From contig NZ_QQAR01000008.1 of assembly GCF_003350375.1 (NCBI RefSeq), forward strand, positions 1 to 64,000: 64,000 bases of DNA. Reading direction: 5' to 3'. This document shows positions 16,714 to 24,716 of the stretch, one piece after another (positions within the stretch are counted from its first letter, which is position 1; every line of letters begins with the position of its first letter). The stretch is from Flavobacterium sp. AG291 (GTDB taxonomy: Bacteria; Bacteroidota; Bacteroidia; Flavobacteriales; Flavobacteriaceae). Position numbers and translations under genes: made by a program. Below the pieces are notes generated by a model, which was given only the letters and a program-made list of their open reading frames with translations, was not told the DNA's origin and did not search any database.

Positions 16714-17895
16714 TTACTGGTTTTTTAGGTTTTCTATTACAATTGCCGAAGCACCGCCGCCGCCATTACAAATGGCTGCCACGCCATACTTACCGCCTTC
16801 CTGTGCAAGCACCGAAGTAAGCGTAGCAATTATTCTTGCTCCAGAAGCGCCTATAGGATGCCCCATAGCAACACCTCCTCCGTAAACATTTATCTTTTCG
16901 GGTGCTATGCCTAATATTTGTCGGTTAGCCAGTATTACTGCTGAATATGCCTCATTGATCTCAAAATAATCGATATCATCCTGAGACAATCCTGCCTGTG
17001 CAAGTGCTTTTGGTATCGCCAGTGACGGTGCTGTGGTGAACCACTCCGGAGCCTGGGCAGCATCGGCATAGCCTATTATTTTAGCAATGGGTTTCAGGTT
17101 ATATTTTTCTACCGCTTCGGCAGAAGCTAATATCAACGCAGCCGCACCATCATTAAGGTTACTGGCATTAGCAGCGGTAATGGTTCCACCCTCTTCAAAT
17201 ACTGGTTTAAGCGTAGGTACCTTATCAGCAATAAGTTTGTATACATCCTCATCTTTGTTGATGGTTACCTCTCCTGAGCGTTGTTTTATAGTTACTGGGA
17301 TAATTTCTCGGCTGAACTTTTCGTCTTCAAACGCTTTCGCAGCCCTGCCATACGATTCAAGTGCATAAGCATCCTGTTCTTCCCTCGATATATTATATTG
17401 ACGTACGGTAATTTCGGCAGCATTCCCCATGTGAAAGTTGTTGTATACATCGGTAAGACCATCTTTCAATAGACCATCAGTAAGGAGGCTATGCCCCATT
17501 TTATTACCCACGCGTTGCTGTATGTAATGCGGTACATTACTCATACTTTCCATACCTCCGGCAACTACTACGTTGTCTGCACCCAGTTGAATTTGCTGAG
17601 CGCCAAGCATCACCGCTTTCATACCCGAAGCGCATACTTTATTAATGGTTGTAGCATCGGTATGATCGTCTATGCCTGCAAACTTCGCAGCCTGCCTGGC
17701 AGGAGACTGTCCCAGATTAGCCGAAAGTACATTACCCATATACACCGAGTCTATTTCGTTTGCCGGTATACCTGTTTGCGCCAGAGTTCCTTCTATGGCT
17801 ATCTTTCCCAATTCTGTAGCACTTAATGCCGAAAGACTTCCCAGGAACCCTCCAATAGGTGTCCTTTTCGCTGAAACTATAAATACATCTTTCAT
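16714..17895 (-). CDS. Acetyl-CoA C-acyltransferase (thiolase)
   Basis: The 393-residue thiolase has the acyl-accepting Cys88 (KVCASGMKAV), His346 (GHPIGASGA) and the second Cys376 (CNGGGGA). Length and motifs fit biosynthetic-type acetoacetyl-CoA thiolases, although degradative ones look alike. The start at 17895 (MKDVFIVSAKRTPIGG) is the family start; a 13-codon extension upstream would run through the operator at 17908 and is rejected. It is the first gene of the thiolase-thioesterase-ketosynthase operon, behind two TetR-type operators. Confidence 0.92.
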   Translation of the reverse strand: MKDVFIVSAKRTPIGGFLGSLSALSATELGKIAIEGTLAQTGIPANEIDSVYMGNVLSANLGQSPARQAAKFAGIDDHTDATTINKVCASGMKAVMLGAQQIQLGADNVVVAGGMESMSNVPHYIQQRVGNKMGHSLLTDGLLKDGLTDVYNNFHMGNAAEITVRQYNISREEQDAYALESYGRAAKAFEDEKFSREIIPVTIKQRSGEVTINKDEDVYKLIADKVPTLKPVFEEGGTITAANASNLNDGAAALILASAEAVEKYNLKPIAKIIGYADAAQAPEWFTTAPSLAIPKALAQAGLSQDDIDYFEINEAYSAVILANRQILGIAPEKINVYGGGVAMGHPIGASGARIIATLTSVLAQEGGKYGVAAICNGGGGASAIVIENLKNQ

Positions 17896-17907
17896 AATTT
17901 TATATTT

Positions 17908-17923
17908 TATACCAATCGGTATA
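17908..17923. promoter_or_regulatory. TetR-type operator O1
   Basis: TATACCAATCGGTATA lies 13 bases before the thiolase start and shares the ACCRATCGGT core with two other sites around the tetR gene. Being this close to the start, a bound repressor would block transcription. Confidence 0.7.
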
Positions 17924-17970
17924 TTTTGTTCCAAAAAAATATATCTTCAAAATTTTAATATCATTCTTTT

Positions 17971-17996
17971 TAAAATATACCGATCGGTATATTTTA
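17971..17996. promoter_or_regulatory. TetR-type operator O2, perfect 26-base palindrome
   Basis: The palindrome is perfect over 26 bases with centre TATACCGATCGGTATA, flanked by AAAA/TTTT. It lies between the tetR stop and the thiolase start, 63 bases upstream of O1. Confidence 0.75.
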
Positions 17997-18007
17997 GAGC
18001 AAAATTT

Positions 18008-18601
18008 TTAGGTTGCTATGTCCTTAATCATTTTTTCTGCCTGCTTCATGGCAGCTTTAAGTCCCTGCATCTTACCGGTAACCTTAGCCAGCATTATTCC
18101 ACCCTCAATAAGCGCAATAAATGCCCCTGCAAAATCTTTCGCATTAGTACCCTGTTTTATTTGTCCTGCTTCAACGCCATCATTAATCACTTTCTCTAAA
18201 TGGCCGTACCAGTTTTCAATAGCTCCTACAGCTTTAGCCCTAAGCTGCCCGTGCGTATCATCCGATTCAATAGCGGTATTCAAAACCGGGCATCCCCCAT
18301 GCAACATAGGAAGATTCACAAAATCAGAAAATACCGTAAGATATACTTTTAGCTTATCTATATTATGGGGCTTACCTGCCATTTTAGACTTTATAAGGGC
18401 AACTACATTTCCATAGTTATAGTCAAAGGCTGCCAGGGCAACCTCATCCTTGCTTTCAAAATTACCATAAATACTACCTTTAGTCAGCCCTGTGGCCTCA
18501 ACAATATCATTTATAGATGTACCCGCAAATCCCTTCCTGTTAAAGATGGGAGCCGTTTTTTCTACTATAAATTGTCTTGTCTTTTCCGCTTTGCTCATCA
18601 T
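18008..18601 (-). CDS. TetR/AcrR-family transcriptional regulator
   Basis: The 197-residue protein has an N-terminal TetR HTH (about 10-55, FAGTSINDIVEATGLTKGSIYGNFESKDEV) and an all-helical ligand-binding C-terminal domain. The start may be either of two adjacent ATG codons. It is on the same strand upstream of the thiolase operon. The same ACCRATCGGT palindrome lies before its own gene (18629-18644) and twice before the operon, so autoregulated repression released by an acyl-CoA-like ligand is likely. The ligand is inference. Confidence 0.92.
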   Translation of the reverse strand: MMSKAEKTRQFIVEKTAPIFNRKGFAGTSINDIVEATGLTKGSIYGNFESKDEVALAAFDYNYGNVVALIKSKMAGKPHNIDKLKVYLTVFSDFVNLPMLHGGCPVLNTAIESDDTHGQLRAKAVGAIENWYGHLEKVINDGVEAGQIKQGTNAKDFAGAFIALIEGGIMLAKVTGKMQGLKAAMKQAEKMIKDIAT

Positions 18602-18628
18602 GGCATTATCATTTTCTCAGTACAAAAT

Positions 18629-18644
18629 TATACCAATCGGTATA
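18629..18644. promoter_or_regulatory. TetR-type operator O3 before tetR
   Basis: TATACCAATCGGTATA, identical over 16 bases to O1, lies 28 bases before the tetR start and indicates autoregulation. Confidence 0.7.
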
Positions 18645-18778
18645 TTATTCCAAACATATTCCAATTATTTTTTTCTATGCTACCATAAACCGATTAAATA
18701 TTAATCTTAACCTATTTTGTTTCGTTATTGAATGAAAAATAGCTAAATTTACTATGAATAACCACAAAATACATAACT

Positions 18779-19096
18779 ATGCAAATCCAGTTTAGCATTG
18801 ACTGTAAAGACAACGGTCATGAGAGAATAGAAAATTATTTTACCACAGTAATAAACGAAACACTAAAAAGATATGATGATAAGATAACAGGCGTTACGGT
18901 TCACCTTGCCGATGAAAACGGTGACAAAACTGGTCCGGATGATAAACGCTGCACTATAGAAGTTCACGCTATGGGTCTTAATCCGGTTGCAACAACAAAC
19001 CACGCCGATTCGGTTGAGAAAGCCATTAAAGGGGCAGCCGATAAAATGAAAAATGCTCTGGAACACGCTTATGGCAAACTACAGAAAAGCCATTAG
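18779..19096 (+). CDS. HPF/RaiA-type ribosome-associated protein
   Basis: The 105-residue single-domain protein matches the length of short HPF/YfiA proteins. These bind the 30S decoding region and help form or stabilise inactive ribosomes under stress. The order MQIQFSIDCKDN, ENYFTTVINETLKRYDDKITGVTVHLADENG, CTIEVHAMG, then a long helix (ADSVEKAIKGAADKMKNAL) follows the beta-alpha-beta-beta-beta-alpha fold. It lacks the C-terminal dimerisation domain of long HPF. It is a single gene with a strong terminator. A TAAATTTA element at 18744 may be its -7 box. Confidence 0.8.
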   Translation: MQIQFSIDCKDNGHERIENYFTTVINETLKRYDDKITGVTVHLADENGDKTGPDDKRCTIEVHAMGLNPVATTNHADSVEKAIKGAADKMKNALEHAYGKLQKSH

Positions 19097-19118
19097 AATT
19101 TTACAAATTTCTATACAC

Positions 19119-19146
19119 AAAAACCCTCCGCTTTCGGAGGGTTTTT
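19119..19146 (+). terminator. Intrinsic terminator of the HPF-like gene
   Basis: AAAAACCCTCCG pairs with CGGAGGGTTTTT around a four-base loop. Confidence 0.9.
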
Positions 19147-19192
19147 ATTTCACCATAATTAAAGTATGTTTGCTATGTAAACTATCATTCCT

Positions 19193-20293
19193 ATGAGCGC
19201 CCTTAAAAACATATACTCTCCTGCATTTTACGAACGCCTTTCTGCTGTTTTGGATCAATCGCTTCCCGGATTTGACAAAACTAAATTCATTACACTTATA
19301 AACTCCGATGGTTTCGAGCATAAGGAACTCAAGGCAAGGATGCGTCATACTGCTGTAGTCCTTCACGAATTTATGCCAAAGGATTTCAGTAAAGCCGTTG
19401 ATGCATTAAAAACTATAATAGAAAATATGAGAAAGGCTCATTTCACTCAGGACAGCCTCGCCTGTATGTTCCTACCTGACTATATTGAAGTATACGGACT
19501 CGATCATTATGACGATGCTATCCGTGCTCTGGAATACATTACACAGTTTACCAGTTGCGAGTTTGCGGTTCGCCCATTCCTTATCAAATATGAAAACCAG
19601 ATGCTGGTACAAATGACTATATGGTCCAGGCATCATAACCATCATGTTCGCCGTTTTGCCAGTGAGGGTTCAAGACCAAGATTACCCTGGGCAATGGCGA
19701 TACCTTCGCTTAAAAAAGACCCTACACCTGTACTGCCATTACTGGAAAATCTAAAAAATGATCCTTCAGAATATGTGCGTCGCAGTGTAGCCAATAACAT
19801 TAACGATATTGCCAAAGATCATCCGCATATTGTTTTGGATATTGCTAAAAAATGGAAAGGCAACAGTAAAGAAACCGACGCCATTGTAAAACACGGTGCC
19901 CGAACTCTGTTAAAGCAGGGTCATCCTGAGATATTAAAACTTTATGGACTTGATGCCACCCATATCGATTTTTCAGAATTTGAAATAGGCACGCCGAATG
20001 TAAAAATGGGCGATAGCGTAGAATTTACTTTTGCTATTGAAAACAAGGATAACCAACCACAAACCGTACGCCTTGAATATGGTATGTACTACCGTAAAGC
20101 TAAAGTCCAGCTGGCAAAAAAAGTATTTAAGATAAGCGAGAAAATATACCAGCCTGGCGAAAAGGCTGTTATAATACGCAAACAATCGTTTAAGGCAATA
20201 ACAACAAGGGTTTTCTATCCGGGAGAACACCAGTTATCCATCATCATCAACGGGGAAGAAAAGCAGCCTATTTTGAGTTTTGAGTTGGTTTAG
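19193..20293 (+). CDS. DNA alkylation repair protein, AlkC/AlkD-like HEAT-repeat
   Basis: The 366-residue alpha-helical protein resembles AlkC/AlkD-type DNA glycosylases, which use HEAT-like repeats to remove alkylated bases. It shows FTSCEFAVRPFLIKYE, HHNHHVRRFASEGSRPRLPWA (highly typical of this family) and SEYVRRSVANNINDIAKDHP. The C-terminal ~100 residues (about 265-366, VEFTFAIENKDNQPQTVRLEYGM) form a beta-rich Ig-like domain, as in AlkC-type members. It is likely cytoplasmic. Its 3' end overlaps the convergent iron-permease-like gene by 26 bases. Confidence 0.88.
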   Translation: MSALKNIYSPAFYERLSAVLDQSLPGFDKTKFITLINSDGFEHKELKARMRHTAVVLHEFMPKDFSKAVDALKTIIENMRKAHFTQDSLACMFLPDYIEVYGLDHYDDAIRALEYITQFTSCEFAVRPFLIKYENQMLVQMTIWSRHHNHHVRRFASEGSRPRLPWAMAIPSLKKDPTPVLPLLENLKNDPSEYVRRSVANNINDIAKDHPHIVLDIAKKWKGNSKETDAIVKHGARTLLKQGHPEILKLYGLDATHIDFSEFEIGTPNVKMGDSVEFTFAIENKDNQPQTVRLEYGMYYRKAKVQLAKKVFKISEKIYQPGEKAVIIRKQSFKAITTRVFYPGEHQLSIIINGEEKQPILSFELV

Positions 20294-20867
20294 GTTTTGA
20301 ATTTGGAGTTTTAGGACTCTGGGATTTGGAATTTGTTGTTTGGGTTTTGGCACTTGCTTTTTTGGCCTTGGAATCAGAATCCTTTCTCCCGGGACTTTTG
20401 GCTTTAGACTTTTCCCTTTCCGCCACTTTCATTTCATGCCTTGCCTGTGCTTCACCTATAGAATGTGACTCCTTCAGTGAACGGGTCTTTTGAGCCAAAG
20501 CTGCCAGTTTTTGATAATATTTTTCCAGCACTTCCATTTCTTCTTCGCTTATATCCTCAACATCAACAATGCGATTAGAGGCAAGTTCATGCGATGCCAC
20601 CAACTCGTTTAGCTTTATCTGAATTGCGAGTGAATCCTTATTCTGCGACTTTTGGATAAGAAATACCATTAAAAAAGTAATAATGGTCGTCCCGGTATTG
20701 ATAACCAACTGCCAGGTTTCGCTGTAGTCAAAAATAGGTCCGCATATGGCCCAGACCACTACAATTAAAAAAGCGCCAAGAAAAACAGGTGTACTTCCTG
20801 TGGCTTTGGTTACCTTCTCTGCAAATTTTTCAAACAAACCTTTACCCCCTTTAGATTGCGTTGCCAT
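20268..20867 (-). CDS. Low-affinity iron permease-family small membrane protein
   Basis: The 199-residue protein has two transmembrane segments near the N terminus (about 27-46, FLGAFLIVVVWAICGPIF, and 55-70, INTGTTIITFLMVFLI). The conserved TGTTIITFLMVFLIQ-NKD stretch belongs to proteins annotated as low-affinity iron permease family. A charged helical part follows, then a low-complexity Lys/Ser/Pro/Thr-rich tail (about 165-199). Iron transport has not been shown for such short bacterial members, so the name is only a family label. The gene ends inside the end of the convergent alkylation repair gene. Confidence 0.7.
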   Translation of the reverse strand: MATQSKGGKGLFEKFAEKVTKATGSTPVFLGAFLIVVVWAICGPIFDYSETWQLVINTGTTIITFLMVFLIQKSQNKDSLAIQIKLNELVASHELASNRIVDVEDISEEEMEVLEKYYQKLAALAQKTRSLKESHSIGEAQARHEMKVAEREKSKAKSPGRKDSDSKAKKASAKTQTTNSKSQSPKTPNSKPKPTQNSK

Positions 20868-20947
20868 AACTATTTATGTTTTTATTCAACCTAAAGTTAT
20901 GCAATAAGTAAATTGCTGTGTGGTAAAATTATCTTAATACCGATAAC

Positions 20948-21940
20948 CTATTTTTTCTTTCTGTTGCTAAAAGGATCGTATGAAAAACCAAGACTAAAAT
21001 AGCCCGTGCCATCCTGTTTGGTTGAGAGTAAATAATCATTGGTAGATTCTCCCCTAGAACTTACCCTTGATATAAAAACATTAGATAATCCGGTTTTAAA
21101 CGTACCTACAAACCCGTTTCCTAACCAATGCTCATAGGTAACCCCAGAGCGAAGTTCAAGCTGTCGGTAATCGGACACATTGCCCGGATTGATTTGAGAT
21201 GACTGAAAGTAAAACCCATCACTTACCAGCTCGGTCCCAAACGAAAGCCTTCCGTTTTTATAAATATCATGCTTTATAAATAAACGCTGTGGCAAAATTA
21301 TATCCAGCATCCACCCGGAGTTAAATTTGTGATCTAATGTAAACACAGGCGCTACCGGCACCGGAGATGTCTTGTCTATTAATGCGATCATACCTAAGGT
21401 CATTTTTGTTTTTCGGTTTGCCTTAATTACAAAACTTCCTCCAACAAAACCTTTAACACGCTGTGCATCGCGTTCAGTACCATCAACAATTAAACTCGCA
21501 TTGTATATAAACGGTTTTTTGAATAACGTTGTAAAACCTGTAAAACTTACTACCCCCGACAGATAATGAAAATCGTATTTTTTATCATAAAAAGGAGCCA
21601 CCATCCCTGCTCCGTCCTTTACCTGCTCCGTCTCCATAAATTCATACTTGTAATTTGCCGTTGCCGTAATATTCCACTTCTTTTTCATAACAACAGGAAT
21701 ATTAGCGAAAAAATTGAACTTCCCCCTGTTTTTTATCCTCCCGCTTATAAAGTCCTTATCCAGCAATTCGCTATCAAAATCCTGAGGGATATACTGAACA
21801 TATTTTACATCGAAAACCCGGGCAAAAGGGAACTTATCGGCAATTACAGTCTGGGCTTTTTGCTTTAGGGAATCGGCCTCCTGAGCAGTTACATTAAGGC
21901 ATAGCAATGCCGATGAAAATAAAAACAGCTTTTTTTTCAT
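20948..21940 (-). CDS. Outer-membrane beta-barrel protein (DUF6268-like)
   Basis: The 330-residue protein starts with a signal peptide (MKKKLFLFSSALLCLNVTA) followed by many amphipathic strands (WNITATANYKYEF, LSFGTELVSDGFYF, GTGYFSLGFSYDPF). It resembles DUF6268-type barrels that in Bacteroidetes often lie beside LytTR two-component genes. It is on the same strand after the response regulator with a 33-base gap, so it may be the third gene of that operon. The role is unknown; a barrel in the outer membrane is inferred. Confidence 0.7.
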   Translation of the reverse strand: MKKKLFLFSSALLCLNVTAQEADSLKQKAQTVIADKFPFARVFDVKYVQYIPQDFDSELLDKDFISGRIKNRGKFNFFANIPVVMKKKWNITATANYKYEFMETEQVKDGAGMVAPFYDKKYDFHYLSGVVSFTGFTTLFKKPFIYNASLIVDGTERDAQRVKGFVGGSFVIKANRKTKMTLGMIALIDKTSPVPVAPVFTLDHKFNSGWMLDIILPQRLFIKHDIYKNGRLSFGTELVSDGFYFQSSQINPGNVSDYRQLELRSGVTYEHWLGNGFVGTFKTGLSNVFISRVSSRGESTNDYLLSTKQDGTGYFSLGFSYDPFSNRKKK

Positions 21941-21973
21941 GATTGGGTTTGATTTGATTGATGATTGAACTCC

Positions 21974-22693
21974 CTAGAGTTTGCCTGAGAGGTCTTTACC
22001 TAAATACAGATCTAAAAATTCCTTGCGAAATACATCGCCAATGGGTATTTCAGTATTCTTTATAAAAATGGTATGATTGTCAAATGAATCGATGTGATTA
22101 ATGTTTACCACATATGACTTGCTGACCCTGGAAAACATTCCTGCACTGAGGTGATTATGAATGGTTTTCAGGTTCATCGCAGTAATGATCTTATTATCCT
22201 CAATATAAATTACAACGTAATCCTTAAGCCCTTCTATATACAGTATATCTTTAAACATTATTTTGTGGTAACGCCTTTCCGATTTTATAAGCATAAATTC
22301 GGCATCCATGCTTTCCATCTGGGCATTTTGCCCGGTTAGCAACGCGTTATAACCTATAGCCTTTTGCACCGCTTTTAGCAGCCTTTCTTTTTTTACGGGC
22401 TTAACTATATAGTCTACCGCCTCTACCTCATAGCTTTGCAGGGCATACTGCGAGTAGGCCGTGGTAAAAATCACCAGCGTTTCACCCGAAATTGTAGCTG
22501 CAAAATCAAGTCCCGTTGTACCGGGCATCTGTATATCCAGAAAAATAAGATCTACCTTATTTTCTTCCATAAAAGCCCTTGCTTTCTTGGCACTGTTAAA
22601 GCTACCGATAACTGTCAGCCCGGCTATATCCTGTAGCTGAAGCAGCATTCCTTCACGCGCCAACGGCTCATCGTCTACTATAATACAATTCAT
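21974..22693 (-). CDS. LytTR-family response regulator
   Basis: The 239-residue protein has a receiver domain (1-120) with acidic pocket VDDEP, phospho-acceptor Asp53 (FLDIQMPG), Thr and Lys (VKPVKKERL), then a LytTR DNA-binding domain (about 135-235, IEGLKDYVVIYIE, HNHLSAGMFSRVSKSYVVNINHI). It overlaps the histidine kinase gene by four bases (ATGA), the tight coupling usual for such pairs. LytTR proteins bind two direct repeats two helical turns apart; matching boxes lie upstream of the kinase. Confidence 0.95.
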   Translation of the reverse strand: MNCIIVDDEPLAREGMLLQLQDIAGLTVIGSFNSAKKARAFMEENKVDLIFLDIQMPGTTGLDFAATISGETLVIFTTAYSQYALQSYEVEAVDYIVKPVKKERLLKAVQKAIGYNALLTGQNAQMESMDAEFMLIKSERRYHKIMFKDILYIEGLKDYVVIYIEDNKIITAMNLKTIHNHLSAGMFSRVSKSYVVNINHIDSFDNHTIFIKNTEIPIGDVFRKEFLDLYLGKDLSGKL

Positions 22694-23778
22694 ACCGGTA
22701 GTATCAGGTTTACTTCATATTCTTCATTATGGTCGTTTATCACTAATGTATAATTCGTACCATACAATAATTCCAGTCGTCTCTTCACATTGGCAAGCCC
22801 CAGCCCTCCATTGGCCGACTGCTCCATTGGCTCTGCCGGTTTAGAGTTGACACATCTAAAATGAAGCTGATTGGCCATTATTGTAAAATCGGCTTTTACA
22901 AACGACGGATTATCTAAATCAACACTATGTTTTATAGCATTTTCTATAAACGTAATAAACATATTTGGCGGTAGTATAAGCCGCTGCATTATTTCAGCAT
23001 CGGTAGTTGCATTTTTCACCTCCAGGCTGAAGGTAAACTCATCACGCCTTATTTTTTCGAGTTCCATAAAATCATTCAGGAACTGAATTTCGGATGAAAG
23101 CTGAACCGATGCCGCATTATTCTCATACAACTGATAGCGTAAAAAATCAGACAGCTTCATTACTATAAGCGATGCCTTAACCGGATCTTTGGTAACCAAA
23201 ACATTTACATTATTCAGCATATTGAACAAAAAGTGCGGATTTATCTGGTTTTTCAGTTCTTTAAGTTCCATTTGCAATGAATTCTTTTCCAGCTCCGCCA
23301 TACGGGTAGTATCGGCTTTCCATTGCTGAAACAGCTTTATTGCCGTTGAAGAAAAAACGGTAAGCGTAAGAATATTAGCCGCAGCCAGTATTTCCCGCCA
23401 CACATTCATCTTTATAGGTTTAGGCAATATCCTGTGCGGATCAAAATAAGTAATATTAATTTGTCGCATTGCCGAAAACGTAAGCACTATAAGCCCCGTA
23501 AGTGTTATTATATAGGTAATGTATTTTCCTTTAAAAAGCTGGTAGGGCACCAATACATACATATTAAAATAAACCATAGTCAGGAAATAAGCCATCCACA
23601 TTATACGAACGTACAGATAATAATTACCTTCAAATTCTCCGGCTTCTCCACTGTCAAGCAGTGTCAGCACCAGGTACAGCCATATCATCAAATGGCGGTA
23701 TATCCTGTATTTGGGTTCTACCAGAAAGTTTACAAACCCGTTGTTATCGGTACAATATATATCCCTGAATTTCTGCAT
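22690..23778 (-). CDS. LytS/YehU-type sensor histidine kinase
   Basis: The 362-residue protein has about four membrane segments in the first 150 residues. A linker helix leads to a His_kinase domain with NPHFLFNMLNN (phospho-acceptor His182), then an ATPase domain with the N box FIENAIKHS and G box GGLGLANVKRRL. No large periplasmic sensor domain is present, so the signal is probably sensed in or near the membrane. It is the first gene of the kinase-regulator(-barrel) unit. The promoter region contains LytTR-like repeats, which suggests autoregulation. Confidence 0.92.
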   Translation of the reverse strand: MQKFRDIYCTDNNGFVNFLVEPKYRIYRHLMIWLYLVLTLLDSGEAGEFEGNYYLYVRIMWMAYFLTMVYFNMYVLVPYQLFKGKYITYIITLTGLIVLTFSAMRQINITYFDPHRILPKPIKMNVWREILAAANILTLTVFSSTAIKLFQQWKADTTRMAELEKNSLQMELKELKNQINPHFLFNMLNNVNVLVTKDPVKASLIVMKLSDFLRYQLYENNAASVQLSSEIQFLNDFMELEKIRRDEFTFSLEVKNATTDAEIMQRLILPPNMFITFIENAIKHSVDLDNPSFVKADFTIMANQLHFRCVNSKPAEPMEQSANGGLGLANVKRRLELLYGTNYTLVINDHNEEYEVNLILPV

Positions 23779-23831
23779 ACTTTTTTAAATCCCTGCGAAA
23801 TACGTTAAAAACAATGTCTTACAAAATCATT

Positions 23832-23931
23832 TTATACCAAACCCCACTTATTTTATACGAAAACGGTTTACTGATTTTTTAAAGTATCGGGCTAAAAATG
23901 TTTGGTATAACAAAAATGCCGTTTGGTATAA
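23832..23931. promoter_or_regulatory. Two inverted pairs of LytTR-like direct repeats
   Basis: On the plus strand GTTTGGTATAA occurs at 23900-23910 and again at 23921-23931, exactly 21 bases start to start. In reverse orientation TTATACCAAAC (23832-23842) is followed 21 bases later by TTATACGAAAA (23853-23863). Direct repeats of about 10 bases spaced two helical turns are the known binding pattern of LytTR regulators. The boxes lie between the kinase start and a divergent unknown gene, so both promoters could be controlled. Confidence 0.6.
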
Positions 23932-23945
23932 AAATACGCATCCCA

Positions 23946-24656
23946 ATGTCATACAACGCTATTTTTGATAGAAACTTTTATACTATGGATGCCAAAATGA
24001 TAGAAAAATGGATAAGTGCTCTTGAAAGCTGTTCAGCTTCAGACAACAATAAAGACATTGACAATATTATCAGTTTATGGAAGTTTGCGTCGTGCTATGG
24101 TCCCGAAACCACAATTAACGACAATGGCTCATTTAACAACGGTAAAGGAAGCGACATTAAAATTACTTTTACAGATGTTGCTCTAACCAATCCGGACACT
24201 CCCAATATACTTTCTACATTAGGCCTGAACATAGGCGCAGGACTTCATGAACTTAAAGACTCTTATTACGTTTTGCTTCATGACCAGAAAAAAAACTATA
24301 CTCCTGCGCGTTTAATTGATTTAGAAGAAGAAATAATAAATGCCATACATGGAAAGATAATTCCTTACAGCTATGTAAGGAGGTTAACACGCGTTAATGG
24401 CAATGCCGGCATTTATACCAATACCTCCGTAAAAAAATGCGGCAGGCAGGACATACTATCAGCTATTAATGATTCCCCGGCTCCAAAAGATGACTCTGAC
24501 TGGCTGGTACTTATACTCGATAACCTATCGTCGCAATGTGATAGTTTTTATTTTGACCTTAGTGTGCTATCACAGCCTTTTGCCAGCAGCTATAAAAAAG
24601 TAATGCTGTTCGACTTTTATAAAGGTGAGATTATCGACCTGGTAACCATCAAATAA
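23946..24656 (+). CDS. Protein of unknown function, divergent from the two-component system
   Basis: I do not recognise this protein of about 236 residues. It has no signal peptide or membrane segment and appears to be a soluble alpha/beta protein. It shows a Gly/Asn-rich part (ETTINDNGSFNNGKGSDIKITFTDVALTNPD, with breaks), a helix LIDLEEEIINAIHGK, and a hydrophobic strand DWLVLILDNLSSQC. The reading frame opens at 23898, but those first codons are the LytTR-like boxes, so a start at 23946 (MSYNAIFD) or 23985 (MDAKMIEKW) is more likely. It may be a target of the adjacent LytTR system. It ends at a shared bidirectional terminator. Confidence 0.6.
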   Translation: MSYNAIFDRNFYTMDAKMIEKWISALESCSASDNNKDIDNIISLWKFASCYGPETTINDNGSFNNGKGSDIKITFTDVALTNPDTPNILSTLGLNIGAGLHELKDSYYVLLHDQKKNYTPARLIDLEEEIINAIHGKIIPYSYVRRLTRVNGNAGIYTNTSVKKCGRQDILSAINDSPAPKDDSDWLVLILDNLSSQCDSFYFDLSVLSQPFASSYKKVMLFDFYKGEIIDLVTIK

Positions 24657-24657
24657 G

Positions 24658-24692
24658 AAAAGCCCTTTAAGCGTAACACTTAAAGGGCTTTT
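24658..24692. terminator. Bidirectional terminator
   Basis: A perfect 14-base stem, AAAAGCCCTTTAAG with CTTAAAGGGCTTTT, has a seven-base loop between two convergent genes. The A run on one side and T run on the other allow it to end both transcripts. Confidence 0.9.
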
Positions 24693-24716
24693 ATTTTCTT
24701 TTTATTCTCGCAAATT

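Noticed and set aside
15018-17895. Ketosynthase operon as a polyketide or aryl polyene cluster
   Set aside because: No acyl carrier protein, chain-length factor, ketoreductase, dehydratase or acyltransferase is present around the three genes.
23898-23945. Upstream start (MFGITKMPFG) for the unknown gene
   Set aside because: These codons are the two GTTTGGTATAA boxes; a later ATG at 23946 or 23985 is more likely.
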